Shown here: in pieces, positions 1 through 6,091 of the stretch | Position numbering within the stretch: position 1 is the first letter of the stretch | Layout of the letters: every line of letters begins with the position of its first letter | NCBI GenBank assembly: GCA_021833045.1 | Contig: JAKBGP010000068.1 | Span: 1-9,569, forward strand | Direction of reading: 5' to 3' | Length of the DNA stretch: 9,569 nucleotides | DNA from: Thermoplasmata archaeon | Lineage (GTDB): Archaea; Thermoplasmatota; Thermoplasmata; Thermoplasmatales; Thermoplasmataceae | Program-made: the position numbers and the translations under genes | The notes under the pieces: generated by a model | Told to the model about the DNA's origin: nothing | What the model saw: the letters and a program-made list of their open reading frames with translations, nothing else | Database searches by the model: none

Positions 1-605
1 CAGTGACATTTGTTCTACCTGCACCAACTTCCTCTGGAGGGGGGCTGATAGATCCGGCTGGACTTAAGGTGAAGGGAACAATAGATCAAACAGTTTATGC
101 AGATGCAAGTGGATGGAACTATTCTCATGGACCAATAAACCCAACTTTATATTTTCCCCTTGACTACAAGATCTGCTTTACAGTTATAGAGGAGGACAAT
201 CTACCACATACATTCACAATAAATAAAGACAAGAATTATGTCCCGGGGACCGTGCTAACCACATACGAAAATGCTGCAACAGGTCTAACTCTAGTAACAA
301 CTGGAGAGTTAACACAGATTCCAGGTCATTCAGTTTCTAAATCTTATATATTTTTCCAACCAGGAAATTACACCTACTGGTGTGAAATCCACCCAACAAC
401 AATGCTCGCTAGAATACAGGTAAATGGAACTGCAAGCGGAACTGCAGCAACATCCATTGTTTCTCAGCCAATAGCGGGTCACAATGCACACAAAAGTAAT
501 GAAAACCCTTCAGAATCTCAGTTAAACCTATTGAATTCTTTCAACCTTCACAACATGGTGAAGGCTTTTATTAATTTAGAAGCAAGAGACCTGCCGGTGT
601 TTTAG
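1..605 (+). CDS. Blue-copper (cupredoxin) protein, 5' end outside window
   Basis: The frame is open from the left edge, so the true start and any signal or membrane anchor are missing. Counting residues from base 3, about 200 are visible. A cupredoxin beta fold spans roughly 20-140. Four type-1 copper ligands can be picked out: His69 in a NLPHTF context, then Cys127, His130 and Met134 in the segment YWCEIHPTTM. The ligand loop has spacing C-x2-H-x3-M. Several N-x-S/T sequons and the lack of other cysteines near the site fit an exported protein on the outer face. After residue 142 comes a polar, low-complexity tail of about 55 residues containing HNAH. Placement directly before heme O synthase suggests it carries electrons to a terminal oxidase, as sulfocyanins do in thermoacidophilic archaea. 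It could instead be an oxidase-associated copper subunit. The copper-binding call is firm; the partner is inferred. Confidence 0.8.
   Translation, partial: VTFVLPAPTSSGGGLIDPAGLKVKGTIDQTVYADASGWNYSHGPINPTLYFPLDYKICFTVIEEDNLPHTFTINKDKNYVPGTVLTTYENAATGLTLVTTGELTQIPGHSVSKSYIFFQPGNYTYWCEIHPTTMLARIQVNGTASGTAATSIVSQPIAGHNAHKSNENPSESQLNLLNSFNLHNMVKAFINLEARDLPVF
596..599 (+). promoter_or_regulatory. Putative ribosome binding site (GGTG) before ctaB
   Basis: GGTG lies six bases before the TTG at 606 and is complementary to part of the usual archaeal 16S rRNA 3' end. It supports initiation at the non-ATG codon immediately following the amber stop of the cupredoxin gene. The motif is short and could occur by chance. 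Confidence 0.35.
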
Positions 606-1487
606 TTGGAACAGAAATGGAACTTTTCTTTCTTTAATAATATTTTTAAGCTAGAGATCACATTTCTCATCGACCTTGTTGCGGTTGCAGGATTTTTTAC
701 ATATACAGAATCTTTGAAGGATACTATTTTTCTAATACCTCTGCTTGTTTCAGGATCACTGGCATCAATGGCATCTGGCGTTTTCAACAACATATACGAC
801 ACAGATATAGACTCAAAAATGGAGAGGGTTTCAAAAAGAAGAAAGGTTGTTTACAGGAACAAATCAAAGATGATTATTCTTCTGATAGTTCTCTTCGCAG
901 CATCTATGATAGTAGGATTCTCATACCTAAACTATATTTCAGTAATTTACATAATAGCAGGATTTCTCAGTTACGCTTTCCTTTATACTGTGGTACTAAA
1001 GAGAAGGACAGATCTTAATATTGTATTTGGAGGTATAGCAGGAAGTTTTCCAGCACTTGCCGGCTCTGCTGCAATATCCGGAACAGTAACACCTGCAGCA
1101 ATTTTTATTGCAGTTCTTGTGTTCGTATGGACACCGACTCATTTCTGGTCCCTGGCCATAAAATATAAGGATGATTATTCATCTGCAAATATTCCCATGC
1201 TGCCGGCTGTTAAGGGAATTGCAGTCACCAGAAAATACATACTAATAAATTCTATCTTCCTTGCGATAGTGACTATCATTCCATTTGTCTATTCAAGAAT
1301 TGGCCTGAATCTCATTTATGGATTAGCGTCTGTACCACTTGCTCTGTGGATTTTGATACCATCATATTATTATTTCATGCGAAAAGGAGAAGCAAAGGAG
1401 TACAGGAAGCTTTTTTCATATACAAATGGATATCTTACCATAGCTTTGATCTTAATCATAATATCCACTTTTACCATATTGAAATAG
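606..1487 (+). CDS. ctaB: Protoheme IX farnesyltransferase (heme O synthase)
   Basis: This UbiA-superfamily membrane prenyltransferase attaches a farnesyl group to protoheme IX to make heme O, the precursor of heme A, for terminal oxidases. Of 293 residues, the Asp-rich diphosphate-binding motif is at 61-69 (N61, D65, D67, D69) followed by the basic stretch ERVSKRRK. The family signature LKRRTDLNIVFGG begins at residue 131. WTPTHFW is at 175-181 and DDYSSANIPMLP at 189-200, matching the heme-specific WTPPHFW...DY..A..PMLP block. Multiple hydrophobic helices cover the rest. The start is assigned to TTG at 606 because an in-frame TAG lies directly upstream and no ATG occurs before the first conserved helix; a weak GGTG sits six bases upstream. 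The gene abuts the cupredoxin gene and is followed after six bases by the next membrane protein, so co-transcription is likely. Confidence 0.93.
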   Translation: MEQKWNFSFFNNIFKLEITFLIDLVAVAGFFTYTESLKDTIFLIPLLVSGSLASMASGVFNNIYDTDIDSKMERVSKRRKVVYRNKSKMIILLIVLFAASMIVGFSYLNYISVIYIIAGFLSYAFLYTVVLKRRTDLNIVFGGIAGSFPALAGSAAISGTVTPAAIFIAVLVFVWTPTHFWSLAIKYKDDYSSANIPMLPAVKGIAVTRKYILINSIFLAIVTIIPFVYSRIGLNLIYGLASVPLALWILIPSYYYFMRKGEAKEYRKLFSYTNGYLTIALILIIISTFTILK

Positions 1488-1493
1488 ATCAAT

Positions 1494-2129
1494 ATGGAAC
1501 GGAAAGGTACGTTTATTTTTGGCATTTCTATACTCACTTTATCTGTTATTCTAAATTTCTTTACATATAGGTTTAGTAATTTTGGAAAATTCTTCTTTTA
1601 TATCATCCTTATAGAGCCAGTTTTCTCAATCACTTTCCTTGCACTTTACGGATTAAATGGAAAAAAAATCCTCAAAGGGTTGATTTCAGTAAAATGGATA
1701 ATACTTATTGTTTCCGCAATATTTGTATGGGCTTACATTGTTCTGGTAATGAATCTTGGATCAACTGAGGTAACCTATCTAATGGAATCATTATATTATC
1801 CATCATTTTTTGAGCAATCCATATTTGCTCTTGTTGGAATAGAGACAATGAGTTTGTACTTCAAACGTGGTACATCAATTCTAATATCTGCCCTATTCTA
1901 TGAAGCATATTATTTTGTTGTTCTAATCAACTCATTACCGGGATTTCCAGGTCTGTACTTCCCTCTATTCATACTGGACTCATTCGCAATAGGTCTTATT
2001 TACATTGGATTATATGCTGTAAGTAAGTCAATATATGCATCAATGACCTTACAGATAAGTCTCCTTATGATGATAGTCTTTATACCTCCGCTACCAGCAG
2101 CTTTCTTTTACACACTGGTACCGTCCTGA
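1494..2129 (+). CDS. Polytopic membrane protein, possible protease-dead CPBP/Abi homologue
   Basis: A hydrophobic 211-residue protein with about six to seven predicted membrane helices. I see no strong family signature, but the C-terminal half (about 100-195) follows the layout of CPBP-type intramembrane proteases: a helix starting FFEQSIFALVG, a short basic hinge FKRGTSI, an ISALFYEAYYF helix, then a FAIGLIYIGLY helix leading into a polar turn and a last helix. The catalytic positions expected in that family are changed: E107-Q108 replaces Glu-Glu, A112 replaces Arg, Y139 replaces the His of FxxxH, and Q187...L191 replaces HxxxN. If related, it is probably not a protease. It starts at ATG six bases after ctaB and is likely in the same transcript, hinting at a role in oxidase or heme-chain assembly. 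It may equally be an unrelated lineage-specific membrane protein. The CDS itself is well supported; the family is tentative. Confidence 0.7.
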   Translation: MERKGTFIFGISILTLSVILNFFTYRFSNFGKFFFYIILIEPVFSITFLALYGLNGKKILKGLISVKWIILIVSAIFVWAYIVLVMNLGSTEVTYLMESLYYPSFFEQSIFALVGIETMSLYFKRGTSILISALFYEAYYFVVLINSLPGFPGLYFPLFILDSFAIGLIYIGLYAVSKSIYASMTLQISLLMMIVFIPPLPAAFFYTLVPS

Positions 2130-2155
2130 TAGAGATATGATATAATTTCATTCCA
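2130..2155. other. Short convergent intergenic gap
   Basis: Twenty-six AT-rich bases separate the stop of the CPBP-like gene from the stop of the opposing permease gene. No hairpin is evident. Transcripts from both sides probably end within or beyond the gap and overlap at their 3' ends. Confidence 0.5.
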
Positions 2156-3976
2156 TTATTGCAGAATGTCAAGGAGGTTCATTTTTCGACTTAGCCTCCA
2201 CTCTAACATGAAATCCACTATACTTAATATCACAAGAGAAAACATCAGCAATAAGAATTCATCAAAGGTAGTATTCAACCCTTCCTTCAGGAAGAAAAAA
2301 TGAATTCCACTAGTTCCAGTCACCTCAATATTTATGAACATATCAGTCAATAAGATCATAACCAGCATAGAACCAGTAAATAACTTGAGGGCCACAGAAT
2401 CCATATTAATGATATTATGGACAAGATACGCAACAGAAATGATCAGAATTGAAAATAATACGACGACAGGATCAACAAAGTAATTAAACGCACCAAATGT
2501 AAATGTCAGTATACCCACCATAACTGGAAAAAACAGACCTTTCACATTTCCAAGTTCATTCCTGTAGTGTGTACCTGAAATTGTGATGAAACCAAGACTT
2601 ATAAGAACCATGAAATCTGTGATGCTCAGGAGAAAAGATTCACCAGAGGCAACCAGAAGGATGATGAACACAAGTGTAAAGAGCCACGAGTATTTTGTCA
2701 AACTGTATGGAAATATTCTGTCCTCTCCAAGGGATTTAAGATGTCGTGATGCGGCCAGAAATGCAGGTACAAAGGTTGTCAGGGTGGCAATGATGAATGC
2801 AATAATCATCAATAAGAACCATGATTCACCTCCCGTCATCCGCGCAATAAGAAATGCAGGAATCGAGCTTTTCTCTATTCCTGTGCCCCTGGATTGGGTC
2901 AAAAGGACTGCAATGGAATAAATGATATTTATGGAAGAAGAGACTATTATGGTAAAAATCATTGACCATTTTATAACATGATCCTTATCCATCACTATGG
3001 TCTTTTTAATACCTGGTATTTTTATAGTGCTTTTATCCGTAATATTCCTCTGAAACGCCATGATTTCCTGGAACCCAAAGAAGAGAATAAACAGGTATCC
3101 TGTATCTATAAGTATATCTTCTATCCAGTTTCCTGTAAAGGAAAAGAACAGATGAGTTGAAAGGTGTGCAGGTGTTTTCAAAATTACAGTTTCTTCAGCA
3201 ACAAGTATAACGGCCATAACGATCATCATTATCAGCTGGACTTTACCTATTAATCTTAGAAATTTTTCCTCGAAGAATGCATTTATTATAAACCACACAA
3301 CGAATAACCCAAGAATGGCATACACCATAACCATTGAGATCAGCGACCCACCAATGGAACTATCAGGTATAACGATCAATAGAAGGTCAAAAAAGATGAT
3401 CACACAGTAGGCTGATAGGGCTGAGTTTGCGACCCACATAGAAATTCTGCTGATGAAATATCTGACAGATGAAACTCCATATGCTTCCCTTACAAATGCA
3501 GGTCCTCCAACAATATCTCTACCATTGTTTTTGTGAAACTCATAGACATCAAAGTAAACCTTGGCCATAAAAATGGAGGTAATGGCGGCAACAAGAAGCG
3601 ACACCGTTGATATTATGCCGTATTGCAGTGCATTTTCCGGTATGAGTATAAATAAAGGTGAACCTAGAGTAGAACCTATCCCTATGGAAAGAATTATAAA
3701 AAAACCATAAACGGGGTTTGGCTTTCCTCTGATTCTGGGTCTGGAGAATTTAATTCTAAGAGATTTTGGAAATGATACTGTGAGATACAGGCTAAAAAAT
3801 ATCATTGCCATTATGGAAACGATCAGAAGAGATTTATTTATTGTCATATTGTTAAAATTAAGTAAAACTGACCTGTTGCTAATGAAGAAAAGTATGGAGA
3901 ATAAAAAAACAGCGAGGCTCAAAACTGTTATTATGAATCTTCCGACATAGATTTCACGTATTGTTCTTCTATCCAT
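2156..3976 (-). CDS. APC-superfamily amino acid/polyamine-type permease
   Basis: A 606-residue secondary transporter of the plasma membrane; the substrate (amino acid, amine or related) cannot be told from sequence. The APC core begins near residue 88. The unwound first core helix carries GIGSTLGSP at 99-107, followed by GGPAFVREAYG at 157-167. The sixth core helix region carries LFFGFQEIMAFQRNI at about 298-311, the counterpart of the family's FxGFE..a...E motif. The eighth has AASRHLKSLGEDRIFP at 408-423, the usual S-R-x5-GxDxxxP-like pattern. Two additional hydrophobic segments (about 12-34 and 49-67) precede the core, and further helices follow to about residue 590, so the protein is longer than typical 430-500-residue family members. 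It starts at ATG 3976 with an AGGT-like site inside the end of the upstream gene, seven bases away, indicating translational coupling with that gene. Confidence 0.85.
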   Translation of the reverse strand: MDRRTIREIYVGRFIITVLSLAVFLFSILFFISNRSVLLNFNNMTINKSLLIVSIMAMIFFSLYLTVSFPKSLRIKFSRPRIRGKPNPVYGFFIILSIGIGSTLGSPLFILIPENALQYGIISTVSLLVAAITSIFMAKVYFDVYEFHKNNGRDIVGGPAFVREAYGVSSVRYFISRISMWVANSALSAYCVIIFFDLLLIVIPDSSIGGSLISMVMVYAILGLFVVWFIINAFFEEKFLRLIGKVQLIMMIVMAVILVAEETVILKTPAHLSTHLFFSFTGNWIEDILIDTGYLFILFFGFQEIMAFQRNITDKSTIKIPGIKKTIVMDKDHVIKWSMIFTIIVSSSINIIYSIAVLLTQSRGTGIEKSSIPAFLIARMTGGESWFLLMIIAFIIATLTTFVPAFLAASRHLKSLGEDRIFPYSLTKYSWLFTLVFIILLVASGESFLLSITDFMVLISLGFITISGTHYRNELGNVKGLFFPVMVGILTFTFGAFNYFVDPVVVLFSILIISVAYLVHNIINMDSVALKLFTGSMLVMILLTDMFINIEVTGTSGIHFFFLKEGLNTTFDEFLLLMFSLVILSIVDFMLEWRLSRKMNLLDILQ

Positions 3977-3983
3977 TTTGTAT

Positions 3984-4454
3984 TTACCTGAAGAGAAATC
4001 TGATGTTCATCCTGGCAGTTTTAAGCGTGTTAAAAGATGCCAGAAGCAGGACCACTGCTACAAGAAAATTTATAACAATAGTCAGAGATGGCAGTCCACT
4101 TGTTTCTGATATACTGTGTAGAGCATTTCCGTAATAGTTTAACAGATAACCAGATGCATTTCCTCCAAAAAAAGTTGGGATGACAAAAAGTATACCCATT
4201 ACAAACAGGAATGATGAGAGCAGGAATTCACCCAATGTGGCCAGTAAAATGTTAACATCTGTTCCTTTGCGCTCTTCCTTTATGAGATTAAGAAATTCCC
4301 TTACTTCCTCTTCCTTAGAATTTTCAAGTTTTCTTATAACATCAGCCCTGGAAATATCTTTCTCATTATCGCTTAATATGATCAGTCCCTTTATGTTTAC
4401 CTCAAGTGAATCTATTAGAGGATCGAGTAATTCCTCTTTCTTATTAGATTCCAT
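3984..4454 (-). CDS. Small membrane protein with charged N-terminal domain, permease partner
   Basis: I do not recognise a family. The 156 residues divide into a charged, helical, probably cytoplasmic N-terminal part (1-68, rich in Glu and Lys) and two hydrophobic segments at about 69-94 and 121-143. These are separated by a glycine- and asparagine-containing loop. A short basic tail (RMNIRFLFR) ends the protein and favours an inside C-terminus. The start is well defined by a strong Shine-Dalgarno sequence seven bases upstream. The stop lies seven bases before the start of the permease gene, so both are almost certainly made from one mRNA. An accessory, regulatory or stabilising role for the permease is an inference from this coupling alone. 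Confidence 0.75.
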   Translation of the reverse strand: MESNKKEELLDPLIDSLEVNIKGLIILSDNEKDISRADVIRKLENSKEEEVREFLNLIKEERKGTDVNILLATLGEFLLSSFLFVMGILFVIPTFFGGNASGYLLNYYGNALHSISETSGLPSLTIVINFLVAVVLLLASFNTLKTARMNIRFLFR

Positions 4455-4459
4455 ATGAT

Positions 4460-4467
4460 ATCTCCTT
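4460..4467 (-). promoter_or_regulatory. Strong Shine-Dalgarno site for the small membrane protein gene
   Basis: On the minus strand the sequence TAAGGAGATATCAT runs straight into the ATG at 4454. AAGGAG is a near-perfect match to the complement of the archaeal 16S rRNA 3' end with a spacing of seven bases. This differs from several other genes in the window, which have TATA boxes about 26 bp from their ATG and so look leaderless. It implies a transcript with a 5' leader starting upstream. Confidence 0.7.
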
Positions 4468-4515
4468 ATGAAATTCCATTAATAAACTTTCCATAAAAAC
4501 ATTGCTTCATATTGT

Positions 4516-4528
4516 TTAATAAATAAAA
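4516..4528 (-). promoter_or_regulatory. Possible TATA box for the small membrane protein/permease operon
   Basis: On the minus strand an AT-rich TTTATTTATTAAA segment lies about 70 bases before the ATG at 4454. Initiation about 26 bp downstream would give a leader of roughly 40-45 bases, consistent with the strong Shine-Dalgarno site. Other AT-rich stretches in the same intergenic region could serve instead. Confidence 0.3.
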
Positions 4529-4567
4529 GACTCAATGGTATATGAGCATAACAATGTCTGACAGACC

Positions 4568-4575
4568 CTTATAAT
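4568..4575 (+). promoter_or_regulatory. Possible TATA box for the 373-residue hypothetical gene
   Basis: CTTATAAT lies about 57 bases before the ATG at 4629, predicting a leader of about 30 bases that contains the purine-rich GGTTAGGGAT just before the start. The same CTTATAA core occurs at the expected distance before the zinc-ribbon gene. An alternative, weaker CTTAAA element sits nearer, at 4594-4599. Confidence 0.35.
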
Positions 4576-4628
4576 CAGGTTTCCCATAAAGTCTTAAACC
4601 CTTGAAGTAATTACTGGTTAGGGATTTA

Positions 4629-5750
4629 ATGGAGTCAAACCAGCAGCAAAATTCTGATTTAATGTTTAAGGCATTTTATCAGTATTTACTCGACGCAATT
4701 ATAAGCAAAAATGAATATGAAAATCACAAGAATCTTCAGGACTCGTTAAAATCTAAACAGCCCCAGAGTATTGCTGAAGTGGACAATTTAATGGTTTCAC
4801 TTGAAAAATTGCTTGGCGATTTCAAGTCAACAACTGTTTCCGGCCTGTTTGATGACACAGAGAGGGAAATACAGAGTTTAGTTGGTGTATCACTTGAAAA
4901 ATTTAAGAGAAAACTTAATGATGATTATAAGAACAAAATAAATGATCTTGAAGGGTCAATGTCTGCCTCGAGGACTAATTCTATAAAGAATATACAGGCA
5001 TTTCTTTCCATGGATTTTCTGAAAATCATAGATGCGAATATCTTCGTAAAGTGGATTGATGGCGTTTATGATGCTGCAGTGAGATATACAGCAGAGAGTG
5101 CAATTGAATACGATTTCTCACTTAATTCAAGAAGTTCAGATTTATTCAAGGAATCACTGCGCTTTGGTTTTCTGGAAAAAGGGGTCAAGATACCAATAAA
5201 CTCTGCAAGCAACTGGGCAGGAAAGGAAGCTCAGATTGACTACGAAAAGATTGATAAATTTTACATGGTCTCTGCAAGCATAAACAAGGGAAACCTGTTT
5301 GTTGAATTTGCAGATCCTGACAGTAATGCTAAAGTCACATTTGTTATGTCAAGAGGAAATGAAAACTCATTCCTTTCCATAGAATATAAGGATGACAACC
5401 AGACTGTTGATGTAACAAGTATTCCTGCCCTCAACAATATGCTGGAAATCGACAAGATCCAGGTACCACTTGACAGAATATATGGTACCCTGAAGGAGAT
5501 AGAATCAAACAAGACTAAGTTAATCAGGCTTGTGGAAGATGGGATTGATATACTATCAACAGGATCATTCAGGAAACTTGCTGTAAAGATAATTGAGATT
5601 AAGAAAGATGCACTGAAGAGCTATATAAATCAGATAAAGGAAAGGGCGGACAAGGACAAGATAACCGTTGATAATCTGAGGGAAAAATTAAAACTTGCAG
5701 GTGAATTTGGGGTACAGATTGCAAACATCCTTGATCTGGGTCCCCTATGA
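4629..5750 (+). CDS. Hypothetical soluble protein, helical with central beta region
   Basis: Not recognised. The 373 residues contain no signal peptide or membrane segment. The N-terminal 1-125 is polar and helical with coiled-coil character (for example VSLEKFKRKLNDDYKNKI at 87-104). A mixed region with WIDGVYDAAVRYTAESAIEYDF follows at 142-163. Alternating hydrophobic and polar strands around 210-265 (YMVSASINKGNLFVEF, KVTFVM, FLSIEYKDD) suggest a small beta sheet. From about 280 the protein is helical again and Lys/Glu-rich to its end. No cysteine is present and no nucleotide-binding or metal motif is visible. The start ATG follows a purine-rich GGTTAGGGAT. It is transcribed divergently from the permease operon and convergently with a zinc-ribbon gene whose stop codon touches its own. 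Even codon use and dense hydrophobic patterning support a real gene; a structural or scaffold role would be a guess. Confidence 0.8.
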   Translation: MESNQQQNSDLMFKAFYQYLLDAIISKNEYENHKNLQDSLKSKQPQSIAEVDNLMVSLEKLLGDFKSTTVSGLFDDTEREIQSLVGVSLEKFKRKLNDDYKNKINDLEGSMSASRTNSIKNIQAFLSMDFLKIIDANIFVKWIDGVYDAAVRYTAESAIEYDFSLNSRSSDLFKESLRFGFLEKGVKIPINSASNWAGKEAQIDYEKIDKFYMVSASINKGNLFVEFADPDSNAKVTFVMSRGNENSFLSIEYKDDNQTVDVTSIPALNNMLEIDKIQVPLDRIYGTLKEIESNKTKLIRLVEDGIDILSTGSFRKLAVKIIEIKKDALKSYINQIKERADKDKITVDNLREKLKLAGEFGVQIANILDLGPL

Positions 5751-5942
5751 TTATTTAGGGAATTTTTCTCTGCTCTTACTCCTTTCAAGCTGTCTTTTAA
5801 ATAATTCATAATCCTTGTCATCAAATTCATATATGAGTGAGCCAACGTACCCACATTCATTGCATTTGTATTTTCCAGTTATCAATCCCGAATCAGCGAA
5901 AATGTTCTCCGATCCGCACATAGGACAGACCACATGATTCAT
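5751..5942 (-). CDS. Small zinc-ribbon protein
   Basis: A 63-residue protein with a classical zinc ribbon: C6-P-M-C9 and C27-N-E-C30, separated by 17 residues, in the form CPMCGSENI...KYKCNECGYVG. This four-cysteine pattern coordinates one structural zinc and typically mediates nucleic-acid or protein contacts. The remainder is a charged helical tail (DDKDYELFKRQLERSKSREK). Its size and ribbon resemble many archaeal orphan zinc ribbons annotated as possible transcription or ribosome-associated factors, but no specific family can be named. ATG 5942 has GAGG four bases upstream and a TATA element about 26 bases upstream. Its stop codon begins at the base directly after the stop of the opposing hypothetical gene. 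Confidence 0.8.
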   Translation of the reverse strand: MNHVVCPMCGSENIFADSGLITGKYKCNECGYVGSLIYEFDDKDYELFKRQLERSKSREKFPK

Positions 5943-5964
5943 TATTCCTCATGATCTTCGGGCA

Positions 5965-5971
5965 TTATAAG
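5965..5971 (-). promoter_or_regulatory. TATA box of the zinc-ribbon gene
   Basis: On the minus strand CTTATAA is centred about 26 bases before the ATG at 5942, the spacing expected for an archaeal promoter giving a leaderless or nearly leaderless transcript. The rest of the 5943-6091 intergenic region is AT-rich with no other evident element apart from the opposing aldehyde dehydrogenase promoter. Confidence 0.5.
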
Positions 5972-6061
5972 CTTAATTCATTTAAGCGAATGTTATTTAA
6001 AAAATATCACGGAAATTATTGAGAAAATTCAACTAAACCCATTTGATGGAAAAATAGAAAA

Positions 6062-6069
6062 TACTAAAT
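6062..6069 (+). promoter_or_regulatory. Probable TATA box of the aldehyde dehydrogenase gene
   Basis: TACTAAAT is centred about 26-27 bases before the ATG at 6092, which fits leaderless initiation at that ATG. It argues against the upstream in-frame TTG at 6074 as the start, since that codon would lie before the predicted transcription start. Confidence 0.45.
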
Positions 6070-6091
6070 TCCTTTGAAGCCATTACTACCT

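Noticed and set aside
603..605. TAG read as pyrrolysine or another recoded amino acid.
   Set aside because: No pyrrolysine machinery is visible, the neighbouring ctaB gene also ends in TAG at 1485-1487, and the fused product would have inconsistent membrane topology.
2583..2921. Plus-strand open frames of 60-112 codons inside the permease gene.
   Set aside because: They lie opposite a strongly supported membrane transporter gene, have no family features and no initiation signals.
4452..4470. The sequence before the small membrane protein ATG resembles the translation-start region of common expression vectors (AAGGAG, then CATATG).
   Set aside because: Flanking sequence is continuous natural AT-rich archaeal DNA with no vector elements; the likeness reflects a strong Shine-Dalgarno site and chance.
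4455..4640. Both divergent genes start with residues MESN, suggesting duplication.
   Set aside because: Similarity ends after four residues; one is a membrane protein and the other soluble, so it is coincidence.
6074..6091. Upstream TTG at 6074 as the start of the aldehyde dehydrogenase.
   Set aside because: It adds six residues absent from the usual family start and lies before the transcription start predicted from the TATA box at 6062-6069; ATG 6092 is better.
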